Below, one piece after another: positions 21,412 to 59,690 of a DNA stretch of 64,000 bases (positions are counted from its first letter, which is position 1; the number at the start of each line of letters is the position of its first letter). Under the pieces are notes generated by a model. That model saw only the letters and a program-made list of their open reading frames with translations. It was not told where the DNA came from and ran no database searches. Source of the DNA: Gadus chalcogrammus (lineage: Eukaryota; Chordata; Actinopteri; Gadiformes; Gadidae); contig NC_079420.1 of assembly GCF_026213295.1 (NCBI RefSeq), positions 10,472,935 through 10,536,934 on the forward strand, written 5' to 3'. The position numbers were made by a program, and so were the translations under genes.

Positions 21412-23699
21412 TTATAACCAACGAGCTGGCACAGGACTTACTGCGATGTTTCTGACGTTCAAAATACAACGTCTGTCGTTGTATGTGTCGTGGCGATTCT
21501 CATGTCCAGGGACGAAATATGCAATACAGACCATAACTAGCGACTACGTACTAAAATACTGGTTCCGTACCATTAGGACTTCCTTTTCCCCCGAATATCC
21601 GAACTCTTTAAACCCCACAGTCTCAACACAAACGTCTGGTTTCTCCGTTAAAAGCCTTTTCGGTTCATAGTTTTGTAACTCAACCTGTCTGAACCATATG
21701 TGAGTAGTGCGTTTTCTGCGTGTCTCACCCAGGTGTGTGAGTAATGGGTGGAGTACGCAGTGACGCGCACACGCAGTATGCAACCATTCATGCAGGATTC
21801 ATTCAACCATTCACGTCGGATGAAACCATTCATGCCGTGTTCCTGGTTTATGAGACGCCCCTTATGCTGTAACGCAATTCGTCTCTGTTTACGCCACACA
21901 GTGCGCAGGAAGCACCTCCTCCTCGCTTCCTGTGCGGCGTGCACTCTAGTATGGGTATAGTGTGAAGGCCCTTTCTCCTGTGAACGTGAGAACTACCGGT
22001 TGACCCTTCACAGAGAGAGAGACCCCTACCTGGAGTCCCCCACACCTGATGCCTGTGCTATGCCCGGCAGGTTTCCTGTTTGACCGCAGGTGGGGTTGTA
22101 TGTGGGTCGTGGACTGGTTCCCTTGGTGAGGGTCTGGGTGGGTGGGTTCAGTAACCTGACCCCCCTCCCCGTTGAAGCAGCTGTAGCTGCACAGCTCTGG
22201 CAAAGAGAGCAGCATCAGATCGGATAGTGTGTGTGTGTGTGTGTTCGGTCCACGGTTCTTCTGGGTGTGTGCTCAAGCTTGTACGTTGGCATGTCTGTGT
22301 GTGTCTGTGGTTCTTCTCCGTGTGTGGTGGTTCTGGGTATGCACTCCAAGCTTGTACGTTGGTGTGTGTGTGTGTCTGTAAATGGATCTGTTTTGGTCTG
22401 CTAAGAGTTGATACGCAGCGAGCCACACCAACTTGTAGAGCAGGGGGTTGGGTTTGTGTCAGACCCCCTAAACTGTAGATGTTGTTGTGTTTGATGCTTT
22501 GGGGGGCGGCGCCATTTTGTGAATAGGTTTGAATATTGTTGTTTCATGTGGTGCGTACTGGGGGCAAGGAGTACGGGGGTAATGATGACCTGACCGCCAG
22601 TGAGGGGACAGTTGGCTGAAGGTTAATTTGTCACTTCTCAGCTCGCAGCAGCTGCTCAGTCGCAGGTTGGACTCTGGTCTAAACATAGCAGTGAATACAA
22701 ACAGCTTCCTTCCACTACCAACGGCGCCCCCCCCCCCCCTCCAAAATAACCAAACAACACTATACCCAGGCATCCACTCTCCTAAACGCACACCCAGACA
22801 GTATTGGCCTTTGTACAACCCTTTGGATCTCTGGTCGTTCCTAAGGGGGGTGTGGGGTGGAGATGTTCCGATGCAATCTCTCCCTTCCCGATTCCTGAAC
22901 TTGAGTATCGGCCGATACCGAGTGTATATACCGTTAGAGAATCTAGCATTGTAACTACTAATACCACTTGTTCTTATTGAAGGGTTCTCTTAAGATGACA
23001 GCAATGTACAGTCGGTTCACCTACTGTTGATCCGATGGCATGGGATCGGCGCATAGACTTGCGTACTCGCCGGTACAGATACTCTAGTGTTTCCTGCGTG
23101 TGTTTGGCCCTGATGTGGAAACATTTTCGTACCTTTTTCCATTTCCCACCGTTGGATCAGAGCAGCTGTGTTTGGAGTGTCACCGTGTCCCTCGATCCCT
23201 CAGCAGATATCTGGGTCGCGTTCCTCCCTGACCTCAGCGTCTGAAACAGGTGACGGCTCGGAGTCAGTGCGGTGTTTTCCCGGGACATTTGGCCCGTTTT
23301 GGGGGTGCTTATCAGTCGGTATGTCCGGTCTATTTGTGGAGGAGGAGAAGGCCAGACGCAGCTCTTAACACCACCGAGTTGTCTCTCGGACAAGCCTGAC
23401 TTCACCTTGGATGTTCCAGCACAGCTCTGGTTTTGAGGAAGGCTAATAATTACTCCGCTAGTTAGTTAGGAGGTTTCAAAAACCGCATGTTAAGGCTGCT
23501 AGGTATGTGGCCTTTACTGGAGAGAACCTCCCCTGGTGTGACTCAACCGGGACAGCGTATGCAAATCACTGCTCCAGCAACAATGGGTTTGGATTTGTCT
23601 TCCTTCAGTCACTGGCCAGGTTCATTCTGGGCCAAGTTCTGCTTAAATACCCAGAAACTGTGTTGGTGCTCACAATGTTCCTCATAAGATCGATCTAAA

Positions 23700-23701
<2 letters not shown>
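21412..23701. other. No recognised gene (end of contig A)
   Basis: Short frames only. A pair of CAAGCTTGTACGTTGG-centred tandem units lies at 22,270-22,370. GATGTTCCGATGCAATCTC / GTATCGGCCGATACCG at 22,860-22,925 resembles the end of a dispersed hAT-type repeat. Confidence 0.4.
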
Positions 23702-23777
<76 letters not shown>

Positions 23778-23793
23778 TGTGTGGTGTGTGTGT
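23702..23793 (+). repeat. (GT)n run at the contig end
   Basis: GT repeat with GTGGTGT interruptions running into the N gap; the assembly evidently broke in it. Confidence 0.95.
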
Positions 23794-23893
23794 NNNNNNN
23801 NNNNNNNNNNNNNNNNNNNNNNNNNNNNNNNNNNNNNNNNNNNNNNNNNNNNNNNNNNNNNNNNNNNNNNNNNNNNNNNNNNNNNNNNNNNNN
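23794..23893. other. Assembly gap, 100 N
   Basis: Exactly 100 Ns, the usual placeholder for a gap of unknown size. The left contig ends inside a (GT)n microsatellite (23,702-23,793). The right contig starts inside a dispersed SINE-like repeat. The join therefore has no unique sequence support on either side. Confidence 0.99.
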
Positions 23894-24060
23894 AAGACGA
23901 ACCATAATACATCACTGTTGTACAGTAACTGTTGGTACATACTAGCCAAATGCCAAGCAATAACAATCACTAGGTTAACCATTCCCGTATACAACAGAGA
24001 TGGCTAGGATAGATGCTTCACCATGCTAAGGACTGTTTTAAGTTTCAGGACGTACGACAT
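23894..24060 (+). mobile_element. SINE-like dispersed repeat, copy 3 (truncated by gap)
   Basis: Contains AGTAACTGTTGGTACATACT, AACAATCACTAGGTTAACCA, TTCCCGTATACAACAGAGA and TGGCTAGGATAGATGCT. Its 5' part is lost in the N gap. Confidence 0.65.
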
Positions 24061-24082
24061 TCGAGTTGAACCACCGTTAAAT

Positions 24083-24613
24083 AGGGTGGGAATCTCTTGG
24101 CAACTCGCGATTCGATTACGATTATGAGGTCAACGATTGGATTCCATAACGATTATCGATGCCTCTCGATGGAAAAAAATTTAGATTTCAATGCGTGATT
24201 TTTATATATATATAATATATATATATATATGAAAATCACGCATTGAAATGTACAATTTTTTTATCATTAAAGACATCAACAGATGAATTAATTTATCTAA
24301 TATTTTATTAGAGAAAAGCGTTTTGTCACAAATATGACTTCCTATGAACAATGCAATAATCCATGCAAGTAAAAAAAAATAGGTTTCAGTTTTCTTTCTT
24401 TCTAATCTTGACAAATCAGATTGGCCAATACACACTGAAGATAAGTTAAATCATTTTAAAATTACTAAAATTATCCCTCTCTGGCGAACAGAAAGTTGCA
24501 GCAGGCGAATAAATTATTATTATTTTTTTTATTCCGATTATTAATTTATCTCGGACGGAATCTTTCTAGAGAGAATCGTGATGCATCGAAGAATCGATTA
24601 TTTTCCCAACCCT
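24083..24613. mobile_element. MITE with AGGGTGGGAA ends just upstream of the celf2 exon
   Basis: Left AGGGTGGGAATCTC with CGCGATTCGATTACGATT; right GAATCGATTATTTTCCCAACCCT. Contains an internal AT-rich hairpin (24,188-24,250, TTTCAATGCGTGATTTT / AAAATCACGCATTGAAAT). hAT-like; it ends about 70 bp before the exon. Confidence 0.7.
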
Positions 24614-24684
24614 AGCGTTGAACCCGGTAGAGCACAACGACTTTATAAAGAGCGTAACACGCCTCCCTCCTCTTCCTCCTACAG

Positions 24685-24810
24685 GCTTCGTCAGCTACGA
24701 CAACCCTGTGTCCGCGCAGGCCGCCATCCAGGCCATGAACGGCTTCCAGATCGGCATGAAGACTGAAGGTTCAACTGAAGCGCTCCAAGAACGACAGCAA
24801 GCCCTACTGA
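24685..24810 (+). CDS. celf2: celf2 last coding exon (end of RRM3)
   Basis: CELF2/CUGBP2 is an RNA-binding protein that binds GU-rich elements and controls alternative splicing and mRNA decay. After the acceptor CCTACAG the exon encodes [26 protein letters not shown] and then [15 protein letters not shown] with TGA at 24,808-24,810. This is the invariant end of RRM3 (the RNP1 strand GFVSYDN, then the KNDSKPY tail). Between GMK and LKV a single base stands where an Arg codon is expected, a net 2-nt deletion near 24,764-24,767 that breaks the frame. In so conserved a protein a collapsed AG in the consensus is the likely cause. No other celf2 exon lies in the window; they should lie upstream of the contig start at 23,894. 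Confidence 0.9.
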
Positions 24811-27800
24811 TCCCCCCCCTCCCCCTTTACCAACCCCCCCCCCCCCTGCTTCCCCGTTAGCACTGCTAGGGTAAGTGCACCGACCACCCGGGCCCCCAGC
24901 GGCAGAGGCAGCGAGGCGGACGGGGGGGGAGGGGGGCGGGCTCGTCTTTCTAAGTCTATTCTACTTTCTTTTTTTTATGGTTGCCAATTCCATGTGCCAT
25001 TTTTGAAACGGTACCTTGTACAACATTGAGTTCCTCCATGTTTTTCTTTATTTTTTGGATTGTTTCTCAAAGTGTTTTAATTTAAGTGGATATTTATGAC
25101 GGTCGCTGGTTTTTCAAAAGGCACGCGTTTGTGTCTTTTTTTTTGTAGTTTTAAAAGATTTACAGTTTTGACATTTTATTGCCATCACATTTCATCGCCT
25201 GCAGGGGGCGCTAGAGGGAAGGCGTGGCCCAGTGTTTAGCCTCCCTGTGTGTGGAAACCCCGTCATTGCTACCACCTTAGCTCGTTAGCCCAGCTCTGCT
25301 CTTGTCTGTCTCGCTAATGTCTCTGTAGCCACGCCCTGTTCAGTTAGGCCGCCTCCTCTTCCTTACAATTTCTTCCAATCATTCCACACACACACACACA
25401 CAGACACAGACAGACACACAGACACAGACACACACACACACACACACACGGAGGGCGGGTCCAGGCTGATCTCTTGGTGCCAACGATATTATTTGCATGG
25501 GGAGGGAGAGGGGGGCTTCTATCATATGCGTTGGTGTTTTCGCTTCTTTTGAATATCCGTGTTGTCTGTTCGTCAAGGGCTGAGGTCACGGTGGGACACC
25601 CGACTCCTCCCTGTCGTCTGTTTGTAAGCTGTGAGTCATTGCTCTATGGTTCCTGTGCTGTGGCCCTAACTTCTCTCCCTCTCTGTCTCCTTCCTCTCGC
25701 TCTCTCTCTCGCTCTCTCTCTCTCTGTTCCTTCTGTCGTCTCTATCTTTTATGTTTTTCCTCCCTTTTAGAACAACTCTCCATGCCTGTTTGCCCATTAG
25801 CCTAGCATGCCTCCATGGTGTTGAACAGCCAAACCCTGGCCTCATCATCCCCATTGTCTGTGGTGTCTCTCTCTTAAAGCCCGCCGACCAGTACCTGGCC
25901 ACCCTGACCCCCTGACCCTATAGCTCAGTCTGATTTCTGCATGTATTGCATTTCTTTTGTTTTTCTTAAAAATGTGACGGGTGGTAGGGTGATGAAGAAA
26001 TCAATGTGAAAACGTACCTACTCTCAATTCATTTAAGAGATTTCTTTTTTGTAAATGTTTAAAAGCCTGTGGGATTTCGTTATTTTTTCTTTTTCTTTTT
26101 GTTTTAAGAAATTAGCTTGGTTTTGATGTTGCTTTCAGTTTACCTCTCAGTAAAGTTAACTTGAAAGTTGAATACAGGGACTGGCACGAAGCTGTGCTTT
26201 GGTGCCATTAGCAATTTTGGCTTCTAAAACGAATGACCACTTTCCAACCCTTTGGAAGGTCAGACAGGGCCCTCAGTGCTCTTTGATGGTTTCTAAATTT
26301 TGCGGGCAGTGTAAAGATTTCCACTAAGGCTGTTAAGATAAAATGTAATTTTTATTTTTTTTTGCTTTACATTTATTAAAAGAAAATCCAGTGCATTTGC
26401 TTTCTCCTCTTTCAGAGCTATCGATGGCACAATAAAAAGGTCCATTTGCTCTGGTGGGAGAAATGGCGACCTACACATGAGTCAACTTTTTTAGAACTGA
26501 TTCACAAATAGACAATCTGTGGTTTAAATGCACACTTAGATTACCTATATTTATACCATTGAATCTAGAGAAGTTTAACTAACAGGAACCCAGACCAACG
26601 CGGGTTTCTGTCATCCGTGACCGCGTTCTTCAGTTCATGAAGTTTTTAAAGAGGACGAAATTAGTTTGCTCGAATCCAAACAGCCTTCTGAGTGTCGTTT
26701 CTTAGTAGAGCAACGCTCGAGTTTGGGTGACAAAAGAATCCTCTGCATTCATTTTCTATTTCGCCCTCTTAGGGGGGGGGAAATAACTTATACTTGGTAT
26801 GGAAGGGTCCCAACTCAACATGTCGTTTTTTTTCCCCATTCATTAAAAAAAGGTCACATTTTGTGTAAAATTTCTGTGGTACGTCTTGACAAGTTTCGGT
26901 GAATATCCTTGTTCATTTCATTTTTAATTGATGTTACCTTTTTTGATTTGGTGTGGATGTTTCACATTTAAGATGATTTAATATGTAATACAGATGCCAG
27001 ACATATTTTACAAGTGCCCATGTATCATTGTTTATTCTTTCTTCGTAATTTCTCGTGATGGTACCCAAATTTAACTCTCACCGTAACACGACACGTTCAC
27101 ACACACATTGCTGGATAGACGCAGTACGCTTTATAACGCACCACCACCCATGGGAGCCCCTGAACCACGCCTCAGACACGAGGCCCCCCCCGCGGCCCTC
27201 TGCACATTTTTATATAAACACGCCCGACGTTGTCCGTTCTAAAGTGGCACGCTCTTTACGTTAATTCAGTTTGGTTTTCCCGGCAGCAGCACCCAGAGTC
27301 AAAGAATCGCACCACGGTCACCGGAACACTTTGGTTCACGAATGCATTCCATTTTAACACAAGGTTTACAAAGTAAAAGTCTTTATTAGGGTAGACGTGT
27401 CGGGCTGACCCTGGTAATTACAGCTGCACCACAATCGCCCACGAAGGGTTTCCAAATACCGCGAGCACCCCGGCCGCCGCGGCACTAGGAGAAAACAATT
27501 GTCGACTCAGGGTTTTTCTGTGTGTACCGATGTCACACCGATGGGATTAAAATACTAAATGCACAATTGTAATCATCTGACACGTTCTTCTGTTCTATCG
27601 TTTTTTTCTTTTCTTAGTTATTTAAAAATGATCCAAGATGGTACCAACATTTTTAATGTTTTTTCGTTCGGAGCATCGCCAGAGTTAAGCACAAACATGG
27701 GAGAATCTTCCATTTCACTGTCGTATGGGCGGTGTGTCCCAGTTAAAAAAAATACAACGGTACCACGGATTTCACTTTTGAATATGGGTTTGTGCTTTTT

Positions 27801-28740
27801 GCAGCGTGGTTTTCTATCCAAATGCAATACAATACTCAAAGTGCCATATGTGTCTAAAAACTGCCTACACATTCTATTAGGCCTTGGTTGGAGAGTTCGC
27901 AGTTTGACTTCTGAAGTCTGTTTATGCCAGTGTTATGAAGACTTGGTCCCAAGCTTGTGTTTTTGAGTTATTGATAAATGTGTATTGTGATGTACTACCC
28001 TTTTTTTTGAATGATTTTTGGTCAAAACGTATGTACATTCACAATAAACTACCCTAAACGTCTAACTGTCAAACCTTGTTGTGGGTGTAAAGAAAAGACA
28101 AAAAAACATTGTGCTGTTAACACTTCACCAAGCGGCCACTGAACCAAAGCCGCCCTCGTTGAGACGTAAAGAGGGTTTGGTTGGGTGGTCTGCGCTGGTG
28201 AAGTGCTGCCAGTACTGATACATGAACACAGTGTATTTACCACATCGTAAAGGTCAAAGGTCGAGACTCTTCAGGGGCTTCCATTGCAAACTGTCATCTC
28301 TGGACCCTTCCACCCACGTTGTGTTCCTGTCTTCATTCAAAGTGCTTTTCTTTCTATAGTAGTACAGTAGGTTTGCATCTATCGATATTGTCTGGTCCAA
28401 GGAAGTAAAAAAACAAAACAAAAAAACTAGCTTGCCCTGTTTAATTTCTTTTGTTCCGATATAGTCGTTAGGATTCTCATGGTTCACCAACAAGTTTCAT
28501 AGGTGTTGTCTTGATAAAAGCCAAAAAGTGGGTGCATCTTGATGTGATCTGTACACATAAACTTTGTTTTATCAACTTTTTTCAAATGGCTCGATTAAAG
28601 AAAAAAGAAAAAAACAAACACAAAAAAGAAAAAAAACACGACAAAATGACAAATAGGATTTCCAATTTCTAATACTGGTTGTTCATATGTATTTTGTACC
28701 AGTGAAGCTTTTATATTGGAAATTAAAGGAAAAAAAACTA
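24811..28740 (+). other. celf2: celf2 long 3' UTR (extent approximate)
   Basis: About 3.9 kb of T-rich, AU-rich, mostly low-repeat sequence follows the celf2 stop. It contrasts sharply with the microsatellite-rich surroundings and has no convincing reading frame. Poly(A) signals: AATAAA near 28,042 and ATTAAA near 28,591 and 28,720. CELF2 orthologues have long conserved 3' UTRs (established knowledge). A short CA-rich microsatellite near 25,386-25,449 and CT tracts near 25,680-25,730 interrupt it. The true end is inferred. Confidence 0.6.
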
Positions 28741-30351
28741 TCTTGGAAAAAAAATGTGTCTGGCCTCTGACTGTGGCCCTGAGACCTGGCCTGGGGGTCG
28801 CCATGGTGATCAAGATATTAATACACTATTCATTTCTCATGTTGGGGGTGGGGGGTAGGATGCTCTTAATCGTGGTAAGTTTCATGTTAGTATCGTGCTG
28901 TCCCACATGATTTAGCATTCAGCAGCAGGATTTAGTAAACTTGTGTTTAGTAAACTAATTGTCTTAGTTTGATTAGCAGGTAAACTATCTGTTTAAGTTT
29001 GGGCTTTTGCTTTTGAACCTGTCGTTTCTGTTCCTTCCCATATCGGAGTGTGTAGAAAGACTCAATGTTTTTTTGGTCAGTGTTAGTTCATGTGTGGTGT
29101 TTCTTTCTGCCTCTGTCTCAAATTAAACCATTTCCCCTAATATTGGATGTGTCTTTGTGTTTGTGTGGTCCCGTTGTCCAGTGTTGTAAAGACATTTACA
29201 ATCCTCCCCAGTGTGTCCTGTCTCCCTAACCTGTTTCTATCCATCGTGCTTCTTTGATTTGATTTGTTTGAGTGACGGCAGGCTTGGGTAATAATGGGTA
29301 GGCATCATTAAGAGGTCCTCCAGGGACGAGATGAGGGGGGGGGGTGTCTGGTCCATGTTCTCTAAAGGATCTGTTGGGTCCACCAAGATCACCGCAGAGG
29401 GTAACAAAATATAATCAAGACCGCACACTAACACTTCACACGGTATTGCATTGCCACAAGTTTAATTAGTTTCCATATTTTATGAGGAACTGGTTTACAG
29501 ATTGGAATTGAATTGGGTTTAATTATTCAACCACCTTCACAAAGATTTATTTGTCTGAGCCTTATGCCTTCTCCTGTGCATTATGGCCTAAAGAGAAAGA
29601 TAGGTGAATGCCGATTTAAAAAAAAAAAAAAAAAACGATCAGTATACTAGCCTAAAGTTAAAGCATTAATGGACCAATGTGGACAGCCTCTTCTATTCAG
29701 TCCTGGACATAAGCTGCTATGAACCATCTAGTGATGGACGACTTCCTTTTAATATGTAGACAATCGTAGAAGACTAAACATTACTTTGTATCAGTGTTGT
29801 GCACGTACAGATTTGGACGGTACGTCTTCATTCAAATTGTGCCCTCCGGGTCGAGGAAACAAGTCCGAACTTCATCGGCAAAGGATTTAAAAACACATCG
29901 TAGGTATGGAAGCATCCAGTCATACAACCAGTCTAGGGAAAATAACTTAACTTAATGACGATCATCACAAAAAGGGCAAGGCCAGGGGAGCCAACGGCTG
30001 CGGAGTTCCTCCTGCCAAGTCGAACTGACCGCATTTTGTAAAGGTTTTTGGCTTTCTGCATAAAGGGGGGGGGGTCAGGGGTCACAGCCTTGGCTGAGCG
30101 CACTTGTTGCGTCACGGCTCAAATTTGGTCTACAATATGAACTCGCGTCGATCCAGACTTTATTCTGCGACCATCGTCTCCAGGTCGTGTGGGTCCAGAT
30201 CAGAAGGATCAATAATCAATCATTAGTTGAGGACAGAAAGTAAGACTTGAAGATTCCCAACGTGACGAGAGCTTCCTCCTCTCAGCCAATGAGCTTGGGT
30301 TTCTCCGGCGCCTCCCATATAGTGTGTGTGTGTGTGTGTGTTTTTATAATG
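28741..30351. other. celf2-dhtkd1 intergenic region
   Basis: AT-rich, with an A-run at 29,619-29,635 and no reading frame of interest. A possible additional celf2 3' UTR tail reaches an ATTAAA near 29,123. Confidence 0.4.
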
Positions 30352-30815
30352 TTCCTGCAAGACCGAAGGCTGCAGCTTCAGGGCCGCCGCCCTAGGACCG
30401 CATTTCTAGGACCCTCACGACAGAGAGTTAATGTTTCCTAAGGAAAATATTAACCTTTACCTTTTTTTTAAGGTCAAGGTCTACATCAATAAATGTATAA
30501 TCTCCTACGGTTAATTTTAATTCATAGGTTATATATGGTCACGTTCAGATATTAGAGATGGTTAAGTTTAGGTATTGGGTTACAGATGGTTAAGTTTAGG
30601 CTGAGGTATGTTTGGAGGTATGGTTAACTTTAATACATATGTCAGCTACATGTTGAGTTTAATCCATGGACCTATTAAAAACGGTTTGATCACGTTTTCA
30701 AGAATTATTGCGTTATTATCTGATGATTCGCCTGCCTTGGCAAAACAAACTCGTGTCACGAGGGTCCTAGAACTGCGGTCCCGTAGCTGCAGGCTCCGGT
30801 TTCACAGGACCGCAC
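30352..30815. mobile_element. Inverted-repeat element at the dhtkd1 promoter
   Basis: Arms of about 60 bp: the left contains GGACCGCATTTCTAGGACCC (30,396-30,415) and the right its diverged inverse (GGGTCCTAGAACTGCGGTCC near 30,762), with CTGCAG further out in both arms. It ends less than 100 bp before the dhtkd1 ATG. Confidence 0.65.
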
Positions 30816-30831
30816 GCCACACCTCTCCAGT

Positions 30832-30849
30832 ATGGCCGCCGTCCTGTAG
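30832..30849 (+). promoter_or_regulatory. Short uORF in the dhtkd1 5' leader
   Basis: ATG GCC GCC GTC CTG TAG, five codons and a stop, 50 nt upstream of the dhtkd1 ATG. The context CAGTATGG has a good +4 G but no purine at -3. It would act on translation only if transcription starts upstream of 30,832, which the sequence alone does not show. Confidence 0.35.
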
Positions 30850-30899
30850 TGTGCGCCGGGGATCACAGACACCGGGAACCGTAGCTCCGATTGTGAACC

Positions 30900-54910
<24,011 letters not shown>

Positions 54911-55529
54911 GACGGCAAATCAGGGCACTAGGAACTACCCAACCGCTTGACTGTGAAATACTACTGGCAGGAAGGGGGGGGAGGAGGGAGATAGGGTGGG
55001 GGGGGGGAGTTAGGGTGGAGGTGAGAGGGAGAAGTTGAGTATTGTGTCATGTGTGGTTTTTGACCATTTTGTTTTTCTAATATGTTGCATCACCATGAGG
55101 TCAAAGGTCATCAAAGGCTATATCAGTTTGTTGTTTACTGCAATGGAAGACATTTAAAGTGTCTGTGTTCATCTCTCAGCCGGTGGGGGGGTCTGGTGTT
55201 TGAATCCCCCGGTGTTTAGTTGAACACGCTCAACTCATCCATCAGTGCTCTGATCGTCATCTCCAAAGTACTCCTTTGCTTGTCCCACAAGTGTCTCTCT
55301 TTAGAACTCGGTCTGAGGCCGATGTCTCTGTGACGGCGTTCTCCCGTACTCCCACATGGGTTCAGACGGATGGCAAACTGCTCTTGAACTGCAAACCGAA
55401 CATCAGAATGGACCCCATGCCTGTAATCAGACTGTATTTTTAATTGTTCATGGAAGAATGTCAATCATCAGAAAAACAAGGGCTTACTGTACAAGTTGAT
55501 CAAATTGTAATATTTTCAAATAAATCTAT

Positions 55530-56489
<960 letters not shown>

Positions 56490-57598
56490 TGAGTAACGTT
56501 CATCCCCCCGCACCACTACCTCATCCTCAAAGTTAGTGGGTCCGGAGACGTGGCCGTGGCTCGTCGGGGGAGTCGTGGGGGGGACGAGGGCCTGATGACA
56601 GCTGTTGAATATCTCACTAAATAAGGGAATGTGTGTCGCCGTAAACATTAACAGATTTCCACTGGAGGACCGTGCAAACTGTCGTGGGAAAAGGACTCTT
56701 GTGAGATCCAGCCGGGATCAGGGTCCTGGTTGTAAAGAGATCTTCAAGTAGGAGAATAGCCTCAAACATTTGTGTGGGCAACCAGAGACACTTTTATACC
56801 ATACCCCCCCCCCGCTCCCCTTTATAATTAATAATCAGACGTATTGCGAACGGGAGTTATTTAATTTAATCGTGCTTCATATCATATCATCATGAATTAT
56901 CTGATTAACCACGCAGACCTGGTTTCTTTGCGGGTGGTCTCCTATAGTCCAAACAGCAGGACTTTCCGTGGTCGCTTGATTACATTTGTATTCAGCGGAG
57001 GATAACTCTCAACCACTATAAAAATGTCTGAGTGATGCAATTGAAGAGAGCTGTGGTCATCGGCCTGGCTGTGATCTAACGATGACAGTAATAGATAATG
57101 TCTGTCCAATGAAAACATCCGATAGGAGTCTATTGAACAGGGCTAAAAGGCAAGCTGTGTGTTTGATAACCTGAAGCCTCATTCACAAAACCCAGTCATT
57201 CATTCTTCCATGATGAGTCTGCTTGCTGTCACCTCATAAGTTGGAACTCGTATCCATGCATATGTATATTTTACTAGGCCAGTAATATATACACATTCAT
57301 ATTTATACGATTCATAGAGCGATTGTTTTAGTGTCTGTGGATGCAGTCATCTTCACAACAGCTACATTTTCTGATAACTACGGTGGTCTGGTGTTGTCTG
57401 CGGTTTCCCGCCCCCACACCGTTCGTCTTCAGAGCTGTCGGTTCCCCCTGGTGCTGCCTCACAATGTTCTCCTGATTTGGATTCATAGCGGTTCCTCTGC
57501 AGCAGACAGCCAGCAGGTATTCAAACGCAGACTGCATGCCTGACTGTCTAGGAAGGACCTCTGGATGACCTGTGAATCACCGGCCTTGCTGTCTAAAC

Positions 57599-57724
<126 letters not shown>

Positions 57725-59319
57725 GTCCTGGCCTATATTGCTCACCAGCCTGTGTTGTGTATATCTCCCACTGTATTCTGTGTATTCCACTGTCCTGGTT
57801 AACCTGACCTTGCTGTAGGCCCCTCCCCCTGCCTGGATCAAGGCGTGGCCTGTTGGTTGGACCAGGTCAAGGTGGGGGAGACCTGGCCAAAACACTACAG
57901 GACACCTCCCCTTCGAAGCTTTGCCCGGGGGATTAGAGTGCACTAGAGGAGACCGTAGATTATCTTAGTCTTCCTGCCCCCTCTGGAGTGGCCTGCTCCT
58001 CCTCCTCCTCCTCCTCCTGCTCCTGCTCCTCTTCCCTCCCCCTCCTCCCCAGGATTCCCTCCTGGTCGCCAACAGGATCATCCGCTCACAGCCTGGTTGT
58101 CCTTGGCCCCGGGTCCCGTCACCATGTGTCTCTTGGCGTCCGGTGGGGGGGAGGGACTCGTCTGGAGCGGTGTCAGGGCTTTGGCTTCGGCCCGCCCCGT
58201 TCTCTTCAGTCTAAGAGTTTGGGGAGATTTAATCAGGCCTGCGTGTTTATGAAACGGACGTTGAAGATGAACACACCGGGGACATCCTCCCCCACCCCGT
58301 GCCCCGGGTGGTCGTTATGGCAACAGAAACGCTCCGCTCACCGCTCGCCCATCGCTCATCTGATTACGGGGGGTACACCCCCTTTGTGCTCCGCCTGCGC
58401 GGGGGCACAGACCCTCTGTACCCCAGCCCGGTCCTCACCGGTACAGAAGCCCCATCCCCTATGGATCCCAAAGCCCCCTGGGCCACACACGGGGGCTGCT
58501 GGTCGGCCCCTTCCTACTGGTATTCCCCTTCAATCCAGAGATCACTGGTCTTATCTACTGGTCTTACTCTTCATTCCAATGAACACTGGTCTCCCTACTG
58601 GTCTTTTTCTTCACTCCAGTGAACACTGGTTTTCCCCCAGTTCCCTGCAGTGGGAGTACACGTTGTTGGAGTCTGTGTTGTCAGAGGCAGAACAGTATTC
58701 AGTAGGATTGGTTCCTGCTTGTTTCATGAGGTAGAGCTGTAATGTAACTGCCTGTGGAATTCGCTGACACCTTTGCCAGAGGCCTAGCCCCACCGTGCCA
58801 AAGGAGCCTTGAGCAGAACCTCCTGAGGCAGCCGCCCTCCCCTCCACAGCGGGCTGCTGACAGCTAGCATCGTTTTACCAGGCATTTACCCCGGAGTGGT
58901 TTTTAACGGCTGGAAACACTAAATGTATGCGGTTATATTTCCCGCTCGGATCCTCTGCATACTCACTGCATGCAAAACACAGTGATACCCGTGCAATGTA
59001 CGCACAGGGCCGGCCTTGCATTGAGGGCACAAAAAGGTTTCACACATTAGAACTCAATCGATTTCTTGTAGTTTTTGGCTTGTCGGTGGTAATGGTCTGC
59101 TGTGAAAAGTCTGATTGTCTTTCACAGATCAATACTTTTGGAGCAGAAGCCCTGCAGCACTGTAATGGTCTCGGCACACTTGGTCTTTATGTTGGCGAGA
59201 GACACGCCTGAAAGCAGCTACCCCACGTGCTAGGTTCCACTGTTCTAGGGTCAGCTGTGGGTGTTCTTCATGTTGGAGGGAGGCTGGTCGTGCTAGAGTA
59301 CCTCTGTTCTTGGGTGTTT

Positions 59320-59520
59320 AGCTCACCTGGTCTAAAGTCCACCTGGTATTTAAGCTCAAGTGGCGTTTAGATCACTTGGCGTTTAGCTCACCTGGCGTGT
59401 AGCTCACCTGGTGTTGAGCTCACCTGGCTGTAGCTCATCTGGTGTTAAGCTCACCTGGTGTTAAGCTCACCTGGCTGTAGCTCGCCTGCTGTTACACTCA
59501 CCTGGTGGCACCCTCGGGTT
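59320..59520 (+). repeat. AGCTCACCTGG minisatellite
   Basis: About ten copies of (T)TAGCTCACCTGGTGTTA variants, period 16-20 bp. Confidence 0.85.
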
Positions 59521-59564
59521 AATGGTCTCCCTGGCGGAGCTCACCCAGCTGGCCTCAGTCCGAT

Positions 59565-59690
59565 CATCTTTACATTTACATCTACATTTGTCATAAGAAG
59601 TGCAACAATATATCGCTGTCGGTACAGTAAGGTACAGTCACCTTGATGTGGAAGATGTTTGGAAGCTTATGAGATTTGTGCTAGCTAAGC
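59565..59690 (+). mobile_element. SINE-like dispersed repeat, partial copy 5
   Basis: Keeps CATTTACATCTACATTTGTC and CAACAATATATCGCTGTCGG then diverges. Smaller fragments of the family also occur near 19,490-19,560 and 49,200-49,280. Confidence 0.55.
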